DNA from: JADCGM01 sp943370355
GTDB lineage: Bacteria; Pseudomonadota; Alphaproteobacteria; Sphingomonadales; Sphingomonadaceae
Direction of reading: 5' to 3'
DNA length: 64,000 nt
Assembly: GCA_943370355.1 (NCBI GenBank)
Contig: CALRQP020000002.1
Location: forward strand, 124,001-188,000
Part shown: in pieces, positions 1 to 8,611 of the stretch
How the letters are laid out: every line of letters starts with the position of its first letter
Numbering within the stretch: position 1 is the first letter of the stretch
Made by a program: the position numbers and the translations under genes
The notes under the pieces: model-generated
Told to the model about the DNA's origin: nothing
What the model saw: only the letters and a program-made list of their open reading frames with translations
Database searches by the model: none

Positions 1-1
1 G

Positions 2-1435
2 GCAAGCAGCAAATTCGGCGAGATCGAGGGGCTGCTCGCGCAGCTGCTGTTCGCCGAATATGGCGCGCAGCTGGCTGGCGGCATCCCAATGAACCAGGGC
101 GAGACGATCCGCCCCGGCGATCTGACCGACGATCCGGCCGCGCTGGCGCTGTTGCAGGCCGCACCGCTTGCCAGACTGGTCCGCGATGGCGGCGGACAAC
201 TGCAGAAGACCGCAATCGCACTGCATCTTGCCAGCGCCCGGGGCCGGCAGACGCTGGAGAATTGTGGACTCGACGACACGCTCGACATGGTACGCGACCA
301 GTTTTTTGCCTTCTCGCAGGCCAAGGTCGCGCCCTTCGCGCATGGCTGGCACTTGGCAGACGAGCTGATCCCGCTGCCGCTCGTCGCCGAGCTTGGCGAG
401 ATGGGCGTATTCGGCATGACGATTCCCGAGGCACATGGCGGGCTCGGCATGGGCAAGACCGCGATGTGCGTGGTGTCCGAAGAGTTGTCGCGCGGCTGGA
501 TCGGGGTCGGCTCGCTGGCGACGCGGTCGGAGATTGCCGCCGAGCTCATCATCGGCGGCGGTACTGCGGCGCAGCAGGCCGAATGGTTGCCGAAGATCGC
601 CAGTGCCGAAGTGTTGCCGACAGCAGTGTTTACCGAACCCGACACCGGGTCCGATCTCGGTGCGCTCCGGACGCGCGCGGTGCGCGATGGCGACGACTAT
701 CTGGTCAGCGGCAACAAGACCTGGATCACCCATGCCGCGCGCGCCGATGTGATGACACTGCTCGTCCGCACCGATGCGGCGACGGCGAACCATAGCGGCC
801 TGTCGATGCTGATCGCGCCGAAGCCGCGCGGCACGGTCGAGGACCCCTTCCCCGGTGAGGGCATGTCCGGCGGCGAGATCGAGGTGATCGGCTATCGCGG
901 TATGAAGGAATATGAGATCGCCTTCGACGCGTTCCGTGTGCCGGCGCGCAACCTGCTCGGCGGCATCGAAGGCGTCGGCTTCAAGCATCTGATGGCGACG
1001 TTCGAGAGCGCGCGTATCCAGACGGCGGCGCGCGCGGTCGGCGTGGCGCAAGCCGCGCTCGACGTGGGCCTCGCCTATGCGGTGGAGCGCAAGCAGTTCG
1101 GGCGCGCGCTCATCGAATTTCCGCGCGTCGCCAACAAGCTCGCGATGATGGCGGCGGAGATCATGGGCGCGCGCCAGCTGACCTATTTCGCAGCGCGGCA
1201 GAAGGATGACGGCAAGCGCTGCGATCTCGAGGCAGGCATGGCCAAGCTGATCGGCGCGCGGGTGGCATGGGCGGCGGCCGACAATGCGCTGCAGATCCAT
1301 GGCGGCAACGGCTTCGCGACCGAATATCCGGTGAGCCGGTTGCTCGCAGATGCGCGCATCCTGAATATCTTCGAGGGTGCCGGAGAGATCCAGGCGCAGG
1401 TTATCGCGCGCCGCCTGCTCGACGGCGGCAACTGA
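2..1435 (+). CDS. mcd: methylsuccinyl-CoA dehydrogenase, 5'-truncated by window edge
   Basis: This is a flavin-dependent acyl-CoA dehydrogenase, read as methylsuccinyl-CoA dehydrogenase. That enzyme oxidises (2S)-methylsuccinyl-CoA to mesaconyl-CoA in the ethylmalonyl-CoA pathway of acetyl-CoA assimilation. The frame is open from base 2, so the N-terminus lies outside the window; an internal ATG at 89 is unlikely to be the true start because the family carries an extra N-terminal domain (about 550 residues in total). Visible family features are the FAD/substrate segment FTEPDTGSDL, the phrases GYRGMKEYEI and FESARIQTAARAVG, and the C-terminal QIHGGNGFATEYPVSR and ILNIFEGAGEIQAQ. The wording matches Mcd as I remember it better than generic acyl-CoA dehydrogenases. 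A general short-chain acyl-CoA dehydrogenase is the alternative. The other pathway genes (ccr, ecm, mch) are not in the window. Confidence 0.85.
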   Translation, partial: ASSKFGEIEGLLAQLLFAEYGAQLAGGIPMNQGETIRPGDLTDDPAALALLQAAPLARLVRDGGGQLQKTAIALHLASARGRQTLENCGLDDTLDMVRDQFFAFSQAKVAPFAHGWHLADELIPLPLVAELGEMGVFGMTIPEAHGGLGMGKTAMCVVSEELSRGWIGVGSLATRSEIAAELIIGGGTAAQQAEWLPKIASAEVLPTAVFTEPDTGSDLGALRTRAVRDGDDYLVSGNKTWITHAARADVMTLLVRTDAATANHSGLSMLIAPKPRGTVEDPFPGEGMSGGEIEVIGYRGMKEYEIAFDAFRVPARNLLGGIEGVGFKHLMATFESARIQTAARAVGVAQAALDVGLAYAVERKQFGRALIEFPRVANKLAMMAAEIMGARQLTYFAARQKDDGKRCDLEAGMAKLIGARVAWAAADNALQIHGGNGFATEYPVSRLLADARILNIFEGAGEIQAQVIARRLLDGGN

Positions 1436-1499
1436 CCTAGAGGAAGCCGGACGGCAGCGACACCAGATCAGCGGGAAGGTCGATGTCGCGCGCGAGGCC

Positions 1500-1740
1500 C
1501 GGGCGAGTGAGAATTTGGAAGGCGTCGTTGTACGTACGCGTTCGCCCATGATCTTCGCGGCTCGTCCCTTCACCGCCTTGGCAACAATGAACGGCGACAC
1601 GGCAACACAGGGCTCGTGGCGCGGCGCGAGTGAGTCCGCAATGCATGGCACGGTGAGGATCGGCGCGATGCTGAGCCAAGGATTGGAAAAGAATTTGTCG
1701 TATAGTTGCCGGCAGCCGGACCTGAGCCAATACGCCTTGC
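1500..1740 (-). pseudogene. decayed cofD/fbiA-like (2-phospholactate transferase) fragment
   Basis: This stretch after mcd has no intact gene, but one minus-strand frame reads FFSNPWLSIAPIL, then VAVSPFIVAKAVKGRAAKIM. CofD/FbiA, which builds coenzyme F420, has the matching pattern 'PSNP-x-x-SI-x-PIL ... VAVSP-x-x-x-x-KA-x-KG-x-AAKM'. Only about 75 codons are recognisable, no start codon is present and the similarity stops on both sides. Bases 1437-1500 continue in another frame (ending LPADLVSLPSGFL) that I cannot identify, and 1741-1899 hold nothing recognised. Identification is by pattern only. Confidence 0.5.
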
Positions 1741-1899
1741 GGACCTGAATTTGAGCGGCGCCAGTACCTAGTAACACCTTGGCGAAAGTCTACGGAGTTT
1801 GAAATTGAATTGCCGCCCCAATCTGTGATGGACATCCACGCCCCGGTGGGCGCCGCCAGTCCGAGGGCGTAGCCTCGATCTATCTGAACGCCACAGTCC

Positions 1900-3858
1900 T
1901 CACGCGCCGCCGTCTATTGGATCCAGCCTCCATACGGCGACATCTGCCGGACCAAGTCCTGCCCCTCCCAACAGAAATTCGCCCTGTTTGGCGAAGTCCA
2001 GTGTCTCCCGCTCTGTGCCATAATTGAACGCAAATCCAATGCCGCCTCTCCGGCGGACCCGCACGGATTGCGGCAAGTGAAGGGTTGGCGTCGACGTCTT
2101 TCGCGCCATCGTTTCGATGAGATGTGCGAGCAACGCAGAGTCGGGCCAGCCTGCCACATAAGTGAGCTGCTCCCGGCCATAGACGATTCCGCGGCCGTCA
2201 TGCAGATGCAGCAATGGCTCCAGATCGGCTTCCACTCGCTCGAGCCAGTGCCGAACCTCAAACGCCTCACCGCTTTTCACCTCGCCGGGGCGCAGCGACT
2301 CAACGCGCGTAACCTTGAGAGGAATCAGCGACTGGAGCGCACCTGGCGGAAGATCGGCAGGGATCGCGAAGTCGGCGGTTTTGCTCCCGGTCCTCGGTCC
2401 GACAAGGATGGGCCCCGCGAACCGCGACAGGGACTCAATGGTTTGCGCCGAGATGATCGGCAAGCAGGGAACCAGGACCATACGGTAGCAATCGAGCGGA
2501 CTGTCCGGAGAGACGATGTCGATGTCGAGCCCCAGCTGGCGCGCGGCCGAGTAGAATTCGAAGGCGAGCCGTAAGGCACTGAAGCCGCGCCCCTGCGGCT
2601 GTATCCCGGTGATCCAGTCCGCTTGATAGTCGAACAGCAATGCGACGCTCTTTGGCAGTCCGCCGATCGGTCCGAGCAATGCGATGTCCTGGGCCGACTG
2701 ACGCGCCTCATGTGCACCAGCGTCATCGACGCTGTCGGGGCGTAGCAGGCCGGCATGCATCTGCTCCTGCGCGTGCGGAAACTGCCGCCAGCGAAAATAG
2801 CTGACCAGTTCGGCACCGTGCGCCATCGCCTCGAGTGTCCAGAGTCTCACCATCCCGGGCAGCGGCGCCGGATTGAATCGCGCCCAGTTCACCGGCCCGG
2901 GCTGTTGCTCCATGACCCACCAGCGCCCCTTTGAGCACCCGCGATAGAGATCGTGGTGGAAAGCCGCGATGTCGGGATGTCCCTGCCGCAGGTACCGCCG
3001 CTTTTCATCCTCGCTGAACCAAAACTGCTCGAGAAATCCGAGTGGATAGCTGTCCCAGGCGCTGACATCGAGATCCCGGCCCACGTCATGGTGGTCGAAC
3101 TCGGTAAAGAATCCCATGAAATTGTGGACGATATCGCGCCCTGGCGACGCGGCCCGCAAAATGTCCACCTGCGCCCGGTTGAACTTCACAACCTGGTCCG
3201 ACGAAAAACGCCGGAAATCCAACAGGTGGGACGGATTGGCTTCGGTGACCGTGAGATTGGGCAGCTCGATCTCGGCGAAGGACCGACATTCCATGCTCCA
3301 GAAAACATTGCCCCAGGCGCTGTTCAGATTGCCGACGTCGCCATATTTTGTAGCGAGCCAAGCACGGAATGCGGTCAAAGCGGCGTCCGAATAGCTCAGG
3401 ACGGAATCATGGCAGCCGTATTCATTGTCGGTCTGCCAGGCGACGACCGCCGGATGACGCCCGTAACGATCTGACATCGCCGTCGTGATGCGAGCAGCTT
3501 CCGCCGCATAGCCGCCATGGGAAAAGCAGTAGTGGCGCCGCGACCCGAACCGCCTTGGCAGGCCCTGCGCGTCCAGCGCGATCATGTCCGGCATCTGATC
3601 GACCAGCCATTTCGGCGGCGTCGCGGTGGGGGTACCGAGGATGATGCCCAAACCTGCTGCGTGCAGCGTCGCAATCGCCCGGTCCAGCCAGCCCCAGTCG
3701 AACCGGCCGGGATCGGGTTCGATCCGGCTCCAGGCGAACTCGCCGATCCGGACCCGCGACAGGCCCATCTCGACCATGCGCCGCGCATCCTCGTCCCATT
3801 GGTCTTCCGGCCAGTGCTCGGGGTAATAGCAGACGCCCAGACGCATCAAGCCGGTCAT
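1900..3858 (-). CDS. beta-galactosidase, GH42 family
   Basis: This is a cytoplasmic retaining glycoside hydrolase of family 42 (652 aa), which releases galactose from beta-galactosides. The N-terminus MRLGVCYYPEHWP is the classical GH42 opening. The acid/base is Glu about 146 in WQTDNEYG and the nucleophile is Glu about 317 in MEQQPGPVNW; a trimerisation-type and a C-terminal beta domain follow. I chose the ATG at 3858 because it overlaps the alpha-galactosidase stop by 4 bases (ATGA), which implies translational coupling; a longer open frame to 4008 runs inside the upstream gene. No signal peptide is visible at the chosen start. It is the last gene of the galactosidase arm, facing a divergent transporter/galTK arm. 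Confidence 0.93.
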   Translation of the reverse strand: MTGLMRLGVCYYPEHWPEDQWDEDARRMVEMGLSRVRIGEFAWSRIEPDPGRFDWGWLDRAIATLHAAGLGIILGTPTATPPKWLVDQMPDMIALDAQGLPRRFGSRRHYCFSHGGYAAEAARITTAMSDRYGRHPAVVAWQTDNEYGCHDSVLSYSDAALTAFRAWLATKYGDVGNLNSAWGNVFWSMECRSFAEIELPNLTVTEANPSHLLDFRRFSSDQVVKFNRAQVDILRAASPGRDIVHNFMGFFTEFDHHDVGRDLDVSAWDSYPLGFLEQFWFSEDEKRRYLRQGHPDIAAFHHDLYRGCSKGRWWVMEQQPGPVNWARFNPAPLPGMVRLWTLEAMAHGAELVSYFRWRQFPHAQEQMHAGLLRPDSVDDAGAHEARQSAQDIALLGPIGGLPKSVALLFDYQADWITGIQPQGRGFSALRLAFEFYSAARQLGLDIDIVSPDSPLDCYRMVLVPCLPIISAQTIESLSRFAGPILVGPRTGSKTADFAIPADLPPGALQSLIPLKVTRVESLRPGEVKSGEAFEVRHWLERVEADLEPLLHLHDGRGIVYGREQLTYVAGWPDSALLAHLIETMARKTSTPTLHLPQSVRVRRRGGIGFAFNYGTERETLDFAKQGEFLLGGAGLGPADVAVWRLDPIDGGA

Positions 3859-5969
3859 CGGACACGCTCCACGGAAATCAGCCAAGCCATCTCCGGCAAC
3901 GACAGCGGCAGTGCCAGACCGGCCTCGGCAAGCGCACGCCCCGACAAGGTCAGGCCATCGCGCCAACGTTCGGACATCGCCAGTTGCCGCTTCGCCAGTC
4001 TTGGCCATGGCTCAAGGAGCCGCACCCGATGGACAGCGTCCGGTTCAAGACCCGACAATCGCACCGGCGGCACGTTGAAGCCGGACGCGTGGGCCGTTTG
4101 TGCGGCGAGCGCGAGGCCGCGAGCCCCGTCCCAGGCAAACCAACCCCGGAAGCCCGGGTCCGGACAATTGAGAGTCGTCAGGCCACCGGTGTGAAGAACG
4201 TCACGCCATTGCTTGTAGAGCGCGATATGGGCCGCAAGACAGCGCCTGTCCTCGTCGGACATTGAGGCTGGATCGGCCTCCACGCCCATGTGGCCGAACA
4301 TTGCGACCTTGGCGCGAAAATCCATCGAAAGCTGCCGCCCGGTAATCGGGTTGGGGCTGGGTCCAACGTGATTGCCAACGATACTGAGCGGCAGGAAGTC
4401 GAACCACCCCGCGTTAATGGCAAGCCGCTCCAAGGCATCATTGTTGTCGCTTGCCCAGAATCGCCCGCAGCGCCTGAGAATTTCCAGATCGACCCGGCCC
4501 CCGCCGCTCGCGCAGGTTTCGATTTCAACATCCGGATGCGCCGCGCGTAGCCGGTCGAGCAACGCATAAAGGGCTTTCACCTGGGCATGGCCCTTCCCAG
4601 CAAGGGGAAAGAGCTCCCGATTGTGATCCCATTTCAGATAGGCGATCTCATGGTCCCGCAGCAGCCCATCCAGCCGGACGAACAGATGTTCGGCAACCTC
4701 TGGGCGCGCAAGATCGAGCACGAGCTGGTGGCGCTGCGTGGGCCGGTCCTCATCAGGACGGTTGAGGCACCAGTCGGGATGGGCACGGTAGAGATCGCTG
4801 TCCGGGCTGACCATTTCGGGCTCGACCCAGAGTCCGAAATCCATCCCGCACTGCTGGACATGGTCAATCAGCGGCGTCAGCCCGTTCGGGAAGATGTCGG
4901 GGTCGGGCGTCCAGTCACCGAGGCTCGTCCGGTCGTTGCGACGCCCTTTGAACCAGCCATCGTCGAGGACAAAGCGTTCGATGCCCAACGCTCCGGCGGC
5001 GTCAGCCAGACGCAGAAGACCGGGCATATCGAGCTCGAAGCCGAGCGCTTCCCAAGTGTTGAGATGAACCTTTCGCGGTGCCGACAGCGATTGAGGCGGG
5101 ACGATCTCAGCAGCCACGTGCGAATGAAACATCTGTCGCGTGGGCGATATTCCGGCATGGCTCACCGCGACCATGGTCCGGGGCGATAACCAGCTCTCGC
5201 CGGGCGCCAAGACCGCTTCGCCCGGCTCGAGGCGGGCACCCATCTGCAGCATCGTTTCGCCGTCGGAGTTGCGCTCAAGGCTCAAAACATGGTCGCCGCT
5301 CCACGCAAGATGTGCGGCGATCGCATTCCCATGCAGCTCGCCGCTATCATGCGCTTCAATTCGAACCCAGTTGCCGCCGCCAAAGCCGACGCGTCCGCCG
5401 TATGACAGCTTACCCTGGATGCCCTGACGGATCTCGATGCGCTCCCTTTGCATCTCGGCAGCCCATCGCCCGGAATATTTAACGGCATGGCTCGCCCATG
5501 CCGGCAGGGGCATCGCCAGCGATGCCAGCCACGCGAGTTCCAGCCGATCCGCCCCGATGTTGGTGAGGCGCGCCTCGGTCTGGATCAGACCCGATGGCGC
5601 GAACCACCAATGCGTTTCAACAGATGCGCCGCACCGGGCATCGGAGTGCGTGAAGCGAACGCCGCACTCGGTTCGCTTTGCGTCGGTCAACGGCAGGCGC
5701 GCCTCGATTGCCCCGTCACCCTTCAGCAACTGTACCGCTGGCAGACCGGAATAGCCCCACCCAGTCTGCGGCAGAATCGATGCTGGTGCAGGCTGATCGG
5801 GCTGCGACGCGTGCGGTCCGCGCAGGCGTGCATTGCAGAGGTCGGACAAGTCCTCGCCGTCCGGAAAAGCGCAGCCGATCCACGCCAATTCCGCGAACCC
5901 GCGCCTGAGGTCGAAGATCAGGCTGTTGCCGTGACCGTCACAACGGAGGAATTGCGGGAGATCAGGCAC
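3855..5969 (-). CDS. alpha-galactosidase, GH36 family
   Basis: This is a family 36 retaining alpha-galactosidase (704 aa) that removes alpha-linked galactose from melibiose- or raffinose-type sugars. It has the usual three parts: an N-terminal beta-sandwich, a TIM barrel (from about residue 300, with RFVLDDGWFKGRRND) and a small C-terminal beta domain. The nucleophile is Asp about 448 in YLKWDHNRE, ETCASGGGRVD follows, and the acid/base is Asp about 508 in WASDNNDALER. No signal peptide is evident, so it probably acts inside the cell on imported oligosaccharides. It is the first gene of the arm and overlaps the beta-galactosidase by 4 bases. A LacI-type palindrome lies about 40 bases upstream. 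Confidence 0.93.
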   Translation of the reverse strand: MPDLPQFLRCDGHGNSLIFDLRRGFAELAWIGCAFPDGEDLSDLCNARLRGPHASQPDQPAPASILPQTGWGYSGLPAVQLLKGDGAIEARLPLTDAKRTECGVRFTHSDARCGASVETHWWFAPSGLIQTEARLTNIGADRLELAWLASLAMPLPAWASHAVKYSGRWAAEMQRERIEIRQGIQGKLSYGGRVGFGGGNWVRIEAHDSGELHGNAIAAHLAWSGDHVLSLERNSDGETMLQMGARLEPGEAVLAPGESWLSPRTMVAVSHAGISPTRQMFHSHVAAEIVPPQSLSAPRKVHLNTWEALGFELDMPGLLRLADAAGALGIERFVLDDGWFKGRRNDRTSLGDWTPDPDIFPNGLTPLIDHVQQCGMDFGLWVEPEMVSPDSDLYRAHPDWCLNRPDEDRPTQRHQLVLDLARPEVAEHLFVRLDGLLRDHEIAYLKWDHNRELFPLAGKGHAQVKALYALLDRLRAAHPDVEIETCASGGGRVDLEILRRCGRFWASDNNDALERLAINAGWFDFLPLSIVGNHVGPSPNPITGRQLSMDFRAKVAMFGHMGVEADPASMSDEDRRCLAAHIALYKQWRDVLHTGGLTTLNCPDPGFRGWFAWDGARGLALAAQTAHASGFNVPPVRLSGLEPDAVHRVRLLEPWPRLAKRQLAMSERWRDGLTLSGRALAEAGLALPLSLPEMAWLISVERVR

Positions 5970-6008
5970 AGTCCGCCCTATGATTGCTCATTACATAATC
6001 CGTCAATA

Positions 6009-6018
6009 AAAACGTTTT
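6009..6018. promoter_or_regulatory. LacI/GalR-type operator candidate
   Basis: The intergenic region between the divergent galactosidase and transporter arms contains AAAACGTTTT, a perfect 10-bp palindrome centred on CG, the usual core of LacI/GalR-family operators. It lies 40 bases from the alpha-galactosidase start and 55 bases from the symporter start, so one bound repressor could control both arms. No LacI-family gene is in the window, so the regulator is unassigned. Confidence 0.4.
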
Positions 6019-6072
6019 CCCTGCCGCAGCGCATGATGATAACGGGATGGCAAGAGCCGAGGGGAGAAAGAA

Positions 6073-7584
6073 TTGAACGGGGGTCTCCTGCCGGTCGGCG
6101 CGGGTCAGTTGGCGGTCTTTTTGACCATCACCATCATGATCGGCCTCGCGACATGGTTCAAGGTCCGCAGCGGTCCCGGCGAGCATGACGGGTCCGGCAA
6201 GGACGTGTTTCTCGCGGGCGGCGGGTTGACGTGGCTCTACGTGGCCGGGTCGATCACCCTCACCAACCTCTCGACCGAGCAGCTGGTCGGCATGAACGGC
6301 AACCAGATGCTGTTGCTGGCCTGGTGGGAGATATGCGGGTTTGTCGGCCTGATGATCCTCGGGTTCGTGTTTGTGCCGATCTACTATCGCAACAACTGCA
6401 CGACGGTGACCGAGCTGCTCGAACGGCGCTATCGCGGCGGCAGCATCCGCACCGTGATCTCGGCAATCTTCCTGCTCGGAAATATCCTGATCTACCTCCC
6501 CGCCGCACTTTACTCCGGAAGCCTGTTCCTGAAATCGATGTTCGGTGTGGATTGGCCGCTGTTGTGGTTCGCCGCACCGATGGCGATCGTCGCGGCCCTC
6601 TATACGATCACAGGCGGCCTCAAGGCGGTTGCGGTCATGGACACATTCTCCGGGATCGGCGTGCTGGCGATTGCGCTGCTCGTGGTGGTTCTTGCCTTGG
6701 CTGCGGTGGGCTTCGATCTGACGACCGGCGTGCCGGCCGAGCGCATCTCGATGATCGGGGCAGCCGACTCGCCGATCCCGATCCACACGCTGTTCACCGG
6801 CATGATCTTCATCCAGATCTTCTATTGGTCCACCAACCAGAATATCACGCAGAAGGCGATGACGGCACCGACCGTCCGGGAGGCACAGAAGGGCGTACTC
6901 GCCGCCGCGGTCGTCCGCATATTGATCATCCCCGCTATCGTCGTGATCCCCGGCGTTGTCGGGTACAAATTATTCGGACCGATGGGTGATGCCAGCTATG
7001 GCCGGGTGGTCGCGCATGTCTTGCCATCCTGGATGTCAGGGGCGTTCGCAGCGCTGATGGCGGCGGCGGTGATCGCCCACACCAGCGCGATCCTCAATAG
7101 CTCGGTTGCGCTCTATTCCCTCGACTTCCACGATAAATTCGTTCGCCAAGTGCAGGATCACTGGCGGCTTGCAGCCGTTGTCTCTGGCGTACTGACATTG
7201 AGTTCGATCGCGCTCGTGCCTGCCTTCGAGAGTGCGACGAGCATCATCAACCTGCTTCAGGAGCTCAACGGCTTGTCCTCAATGCCTATCCTGTCTGCGT
7301 TCATCGCCGGGCTGATGTTTGCCAATGTCGATGCCCGCGCTGCCGTCATCGGCCTGATCTTCGGTGTGAGTGCCTATGCGCTCCACACCTTCGTGCTTTA
7401 CAAGCCTGACACGCTCTATCCCGGCGAAACCTTCTACCAGCATATCGGGCTGGTAAAGCTCCACTACATCGACGTCATGCTGCTGGTATTGGTGAGCTCC
7501 GTGCTCGTGGCGCTCAGCACCAACCGGGTCATTTTCGGTAATCGCGCGCACTATGTCGGTCCGTGGGCGCGCAGGCATGGTTGA
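6073..7584 (+). CDS. sodium/sugar symporter (SSS/SGLT family)
   Basis: This is a polytopic inner-membrane sodium:solute symporter of the SSS family (503 aa, about 13-14 hydrophobic segments). By context it takes up galactose or galactosides. The early segment GSITLTNLSTEQLVGMNG, the RRYRGGS loop and FYWSTNQNITQKAMTAPT resemble the bacterial SGLT galactose transporters. I use the TTG at 6073 because GGGGAGA precedes it at correct spacing. It is the first gene of symporter-galT-galK, and its 3' end overlaps the galT start by 8 bases. The transported sugar is inferred from neighbours. Confidence 0.9.
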   Translation: MNGGLLPVGAGQLAVFLTITIMIGLATWFKVRSGPGEHDGSGKDVFLAGGGLTWLYVAGSITLTNLSTEQLVGMNGNQMLLLAWWEICGFVGLMILGFVFVPIYYRNNCTTVTELLERRYRGGSIRTVISAIFLLGNILIYLPAALYSGSLFLKSMFGVDWPLLWFAAPMAIVAALYTITGGLKAVAVMDTFSGIGVLAIALLVVVLALAAVGFDLTTGVPAERISMIGAADSPIPIHTLFTGMIFIQIFYWSTNQNITQKAMTAPTVREAQKGVLAAAVVRILIIPAIVVIPGVVGYKLFGPMGDASYGRVVAHVLPSWMSGAFAALMAAAVIAHTSAILNSSVALYSLDFHDKFVRQVQDHWRLAAVVSGVLTLSSIALVPAFESATSIINLLQELNGLSSMPILSAFIAGLMFANVDARAAVIGLIFGVSAYALHTFVLYKPDTLYPGETFYQHIGLVKLHYIDVMLLVLVSSVLVALSTNRVIFGNRAHYVGPWARRHG

Positions 7585-8611
7585 TGGCGGCTCGGTTCAT
7601 CGTCGCCTGAACCCGCTCACCGGCCGGTGGGTTCTTGTATCGCCACACAGAGCGCAGCGCCCCTGGTTGGGCCAGACCGAAGCCAGTACGGCGGAAGCCC
7701 TGCCGCCATATGATCCCGACTGCTACCTTTGCCCCGGCAATGCCCGGGCAAAAGGCACGGTGAACCCCGACTATGAGGGTGTCTGGGTCTTCGACAATGA
7801 CTTTCCGGCGTTGTTGCCCGGCAACGTGGCTGAAAGCGCCGATGATCTACTGTTCAGGGCAGAGGCGGTCACCGGCCAATGCCGCGTGATTTGTTTCTCG
7901 CCGGACCATTCCAAGACATTGCCCGAACTGTCGAATGCAGAGGTTCGCGCTGTGATCGACTGCTGGGCCGCGCAATCCGAAGAGTTGGGACGCCAGTTCG
8001 CCTGGGTGCAGATATTCGAGAACAAGGGTGCCGCGATGGGATGCTCCAATCCGCATCCGCATGGGCAGATCTGGTCCAGCAGTCATGTCCCCGACGAGCC
8101 CTTGGCCGAGGACAATGCGCAGCGCAGGTACCGCGATGCGCAGGGCCGGCCGATGCTGCTAGATGTTGCGATCAGGGAATCGGGCGGGCCCCGGACGGTG
8201 GTCCAGACGCTGCACTGGCTTGCCATTGTTCCGTGGTGGGCGACCTGGCCGTTCGAGACCCTGCTTTTGCCGCGCTTTCCGGCGCAGCGGATCGAGCAAC
8301 TGACATCCGACCAGCGCGACGATCTCGCCGGCGCGCTCCGGGAGTTGACCGCCCGATATGACAATCTCTTTGGCTGCTCCTTTCCCTATTCCATGGGATG
8401 GCACGGCGCGCCCTATGAGCCGGCAGACCAGTCGCATTGGCAGCTGCATGCGCATTTCTACCCACCGCTGCTGCGGTCGGCGACCGTCCGCAAGTTCATG
8501 GTGGGGTATGAGCTTCTTGCCGAGGCGCAGCGCGATCTGACACCGGAGCAGGCAGCCGAACGGTTGCGCTCCGTCCCAGCTTCGCGTTCGGCTCGGGTGA
8601 CATCGAGATGA
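7577..8611 (+). CDS. galT: galactose-1-phosphate uridylyltransferase
   Basis: GalT exchanges UMP between UDP-glucose and galactose-1-phosphate in the Leloir pathway. The protein has about 344 residues, close to the family norm. The zinc-site segment YLCPGNARAKG is near the N-terminus. The catalytic HPHGQ motif follows at about residues 160-164 in CSNPHPHGQIWSS, with the nucleophilic histidine about residue 162. The C-terminal half has the expected HWQLHAHFYPPLLR. I choose the ATG at 7577, inside the symporter stop region, because the frame from there begins with VHRRLNPLTGRWVLVSPHR; an upstream ATG at 7553 would add only eight unlike residues. Its stop overlaps the galK ATG by 4 bases. Confidence 0.95.
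   Translation: MVDGGSVHRRLNPLTGRWVLVSPHRAQRPWLGQTEASTAEALPPYDPDCYLCPGNARAKGTVNPDYEGVWVFDNDFPALLPGNVAESADDLLFRAEAVTGQCRVICFSPDHSKTLPELSNAEVRAVIDCWAAQSEELGRQFAWVQIFENKGAAMGCSNPHPHGQIWSSSHVPDEPLAEDNAQRRYRDAQGRPMLLDVAIRESGGPRTVVQTLHWLAIVPWWATWPFETLLLPRFPAQRIEQLTSDQRDDLAGALRELTARYDNLFGCSFPYSMGWHGAPYEPADQSHWQLHAHFYPPLLRSATVRKFMVGYELLAEAQRDLTPEQAAERLRSVPASRSARVTSR

Noticed and set aside
7553..7576. Upstream ATG for galT.
   Set aside because: Would add eight residues not typical of GalT and deepen the overlap with the symporter gene; the ATG at 7577 gives the normal N-terminus.
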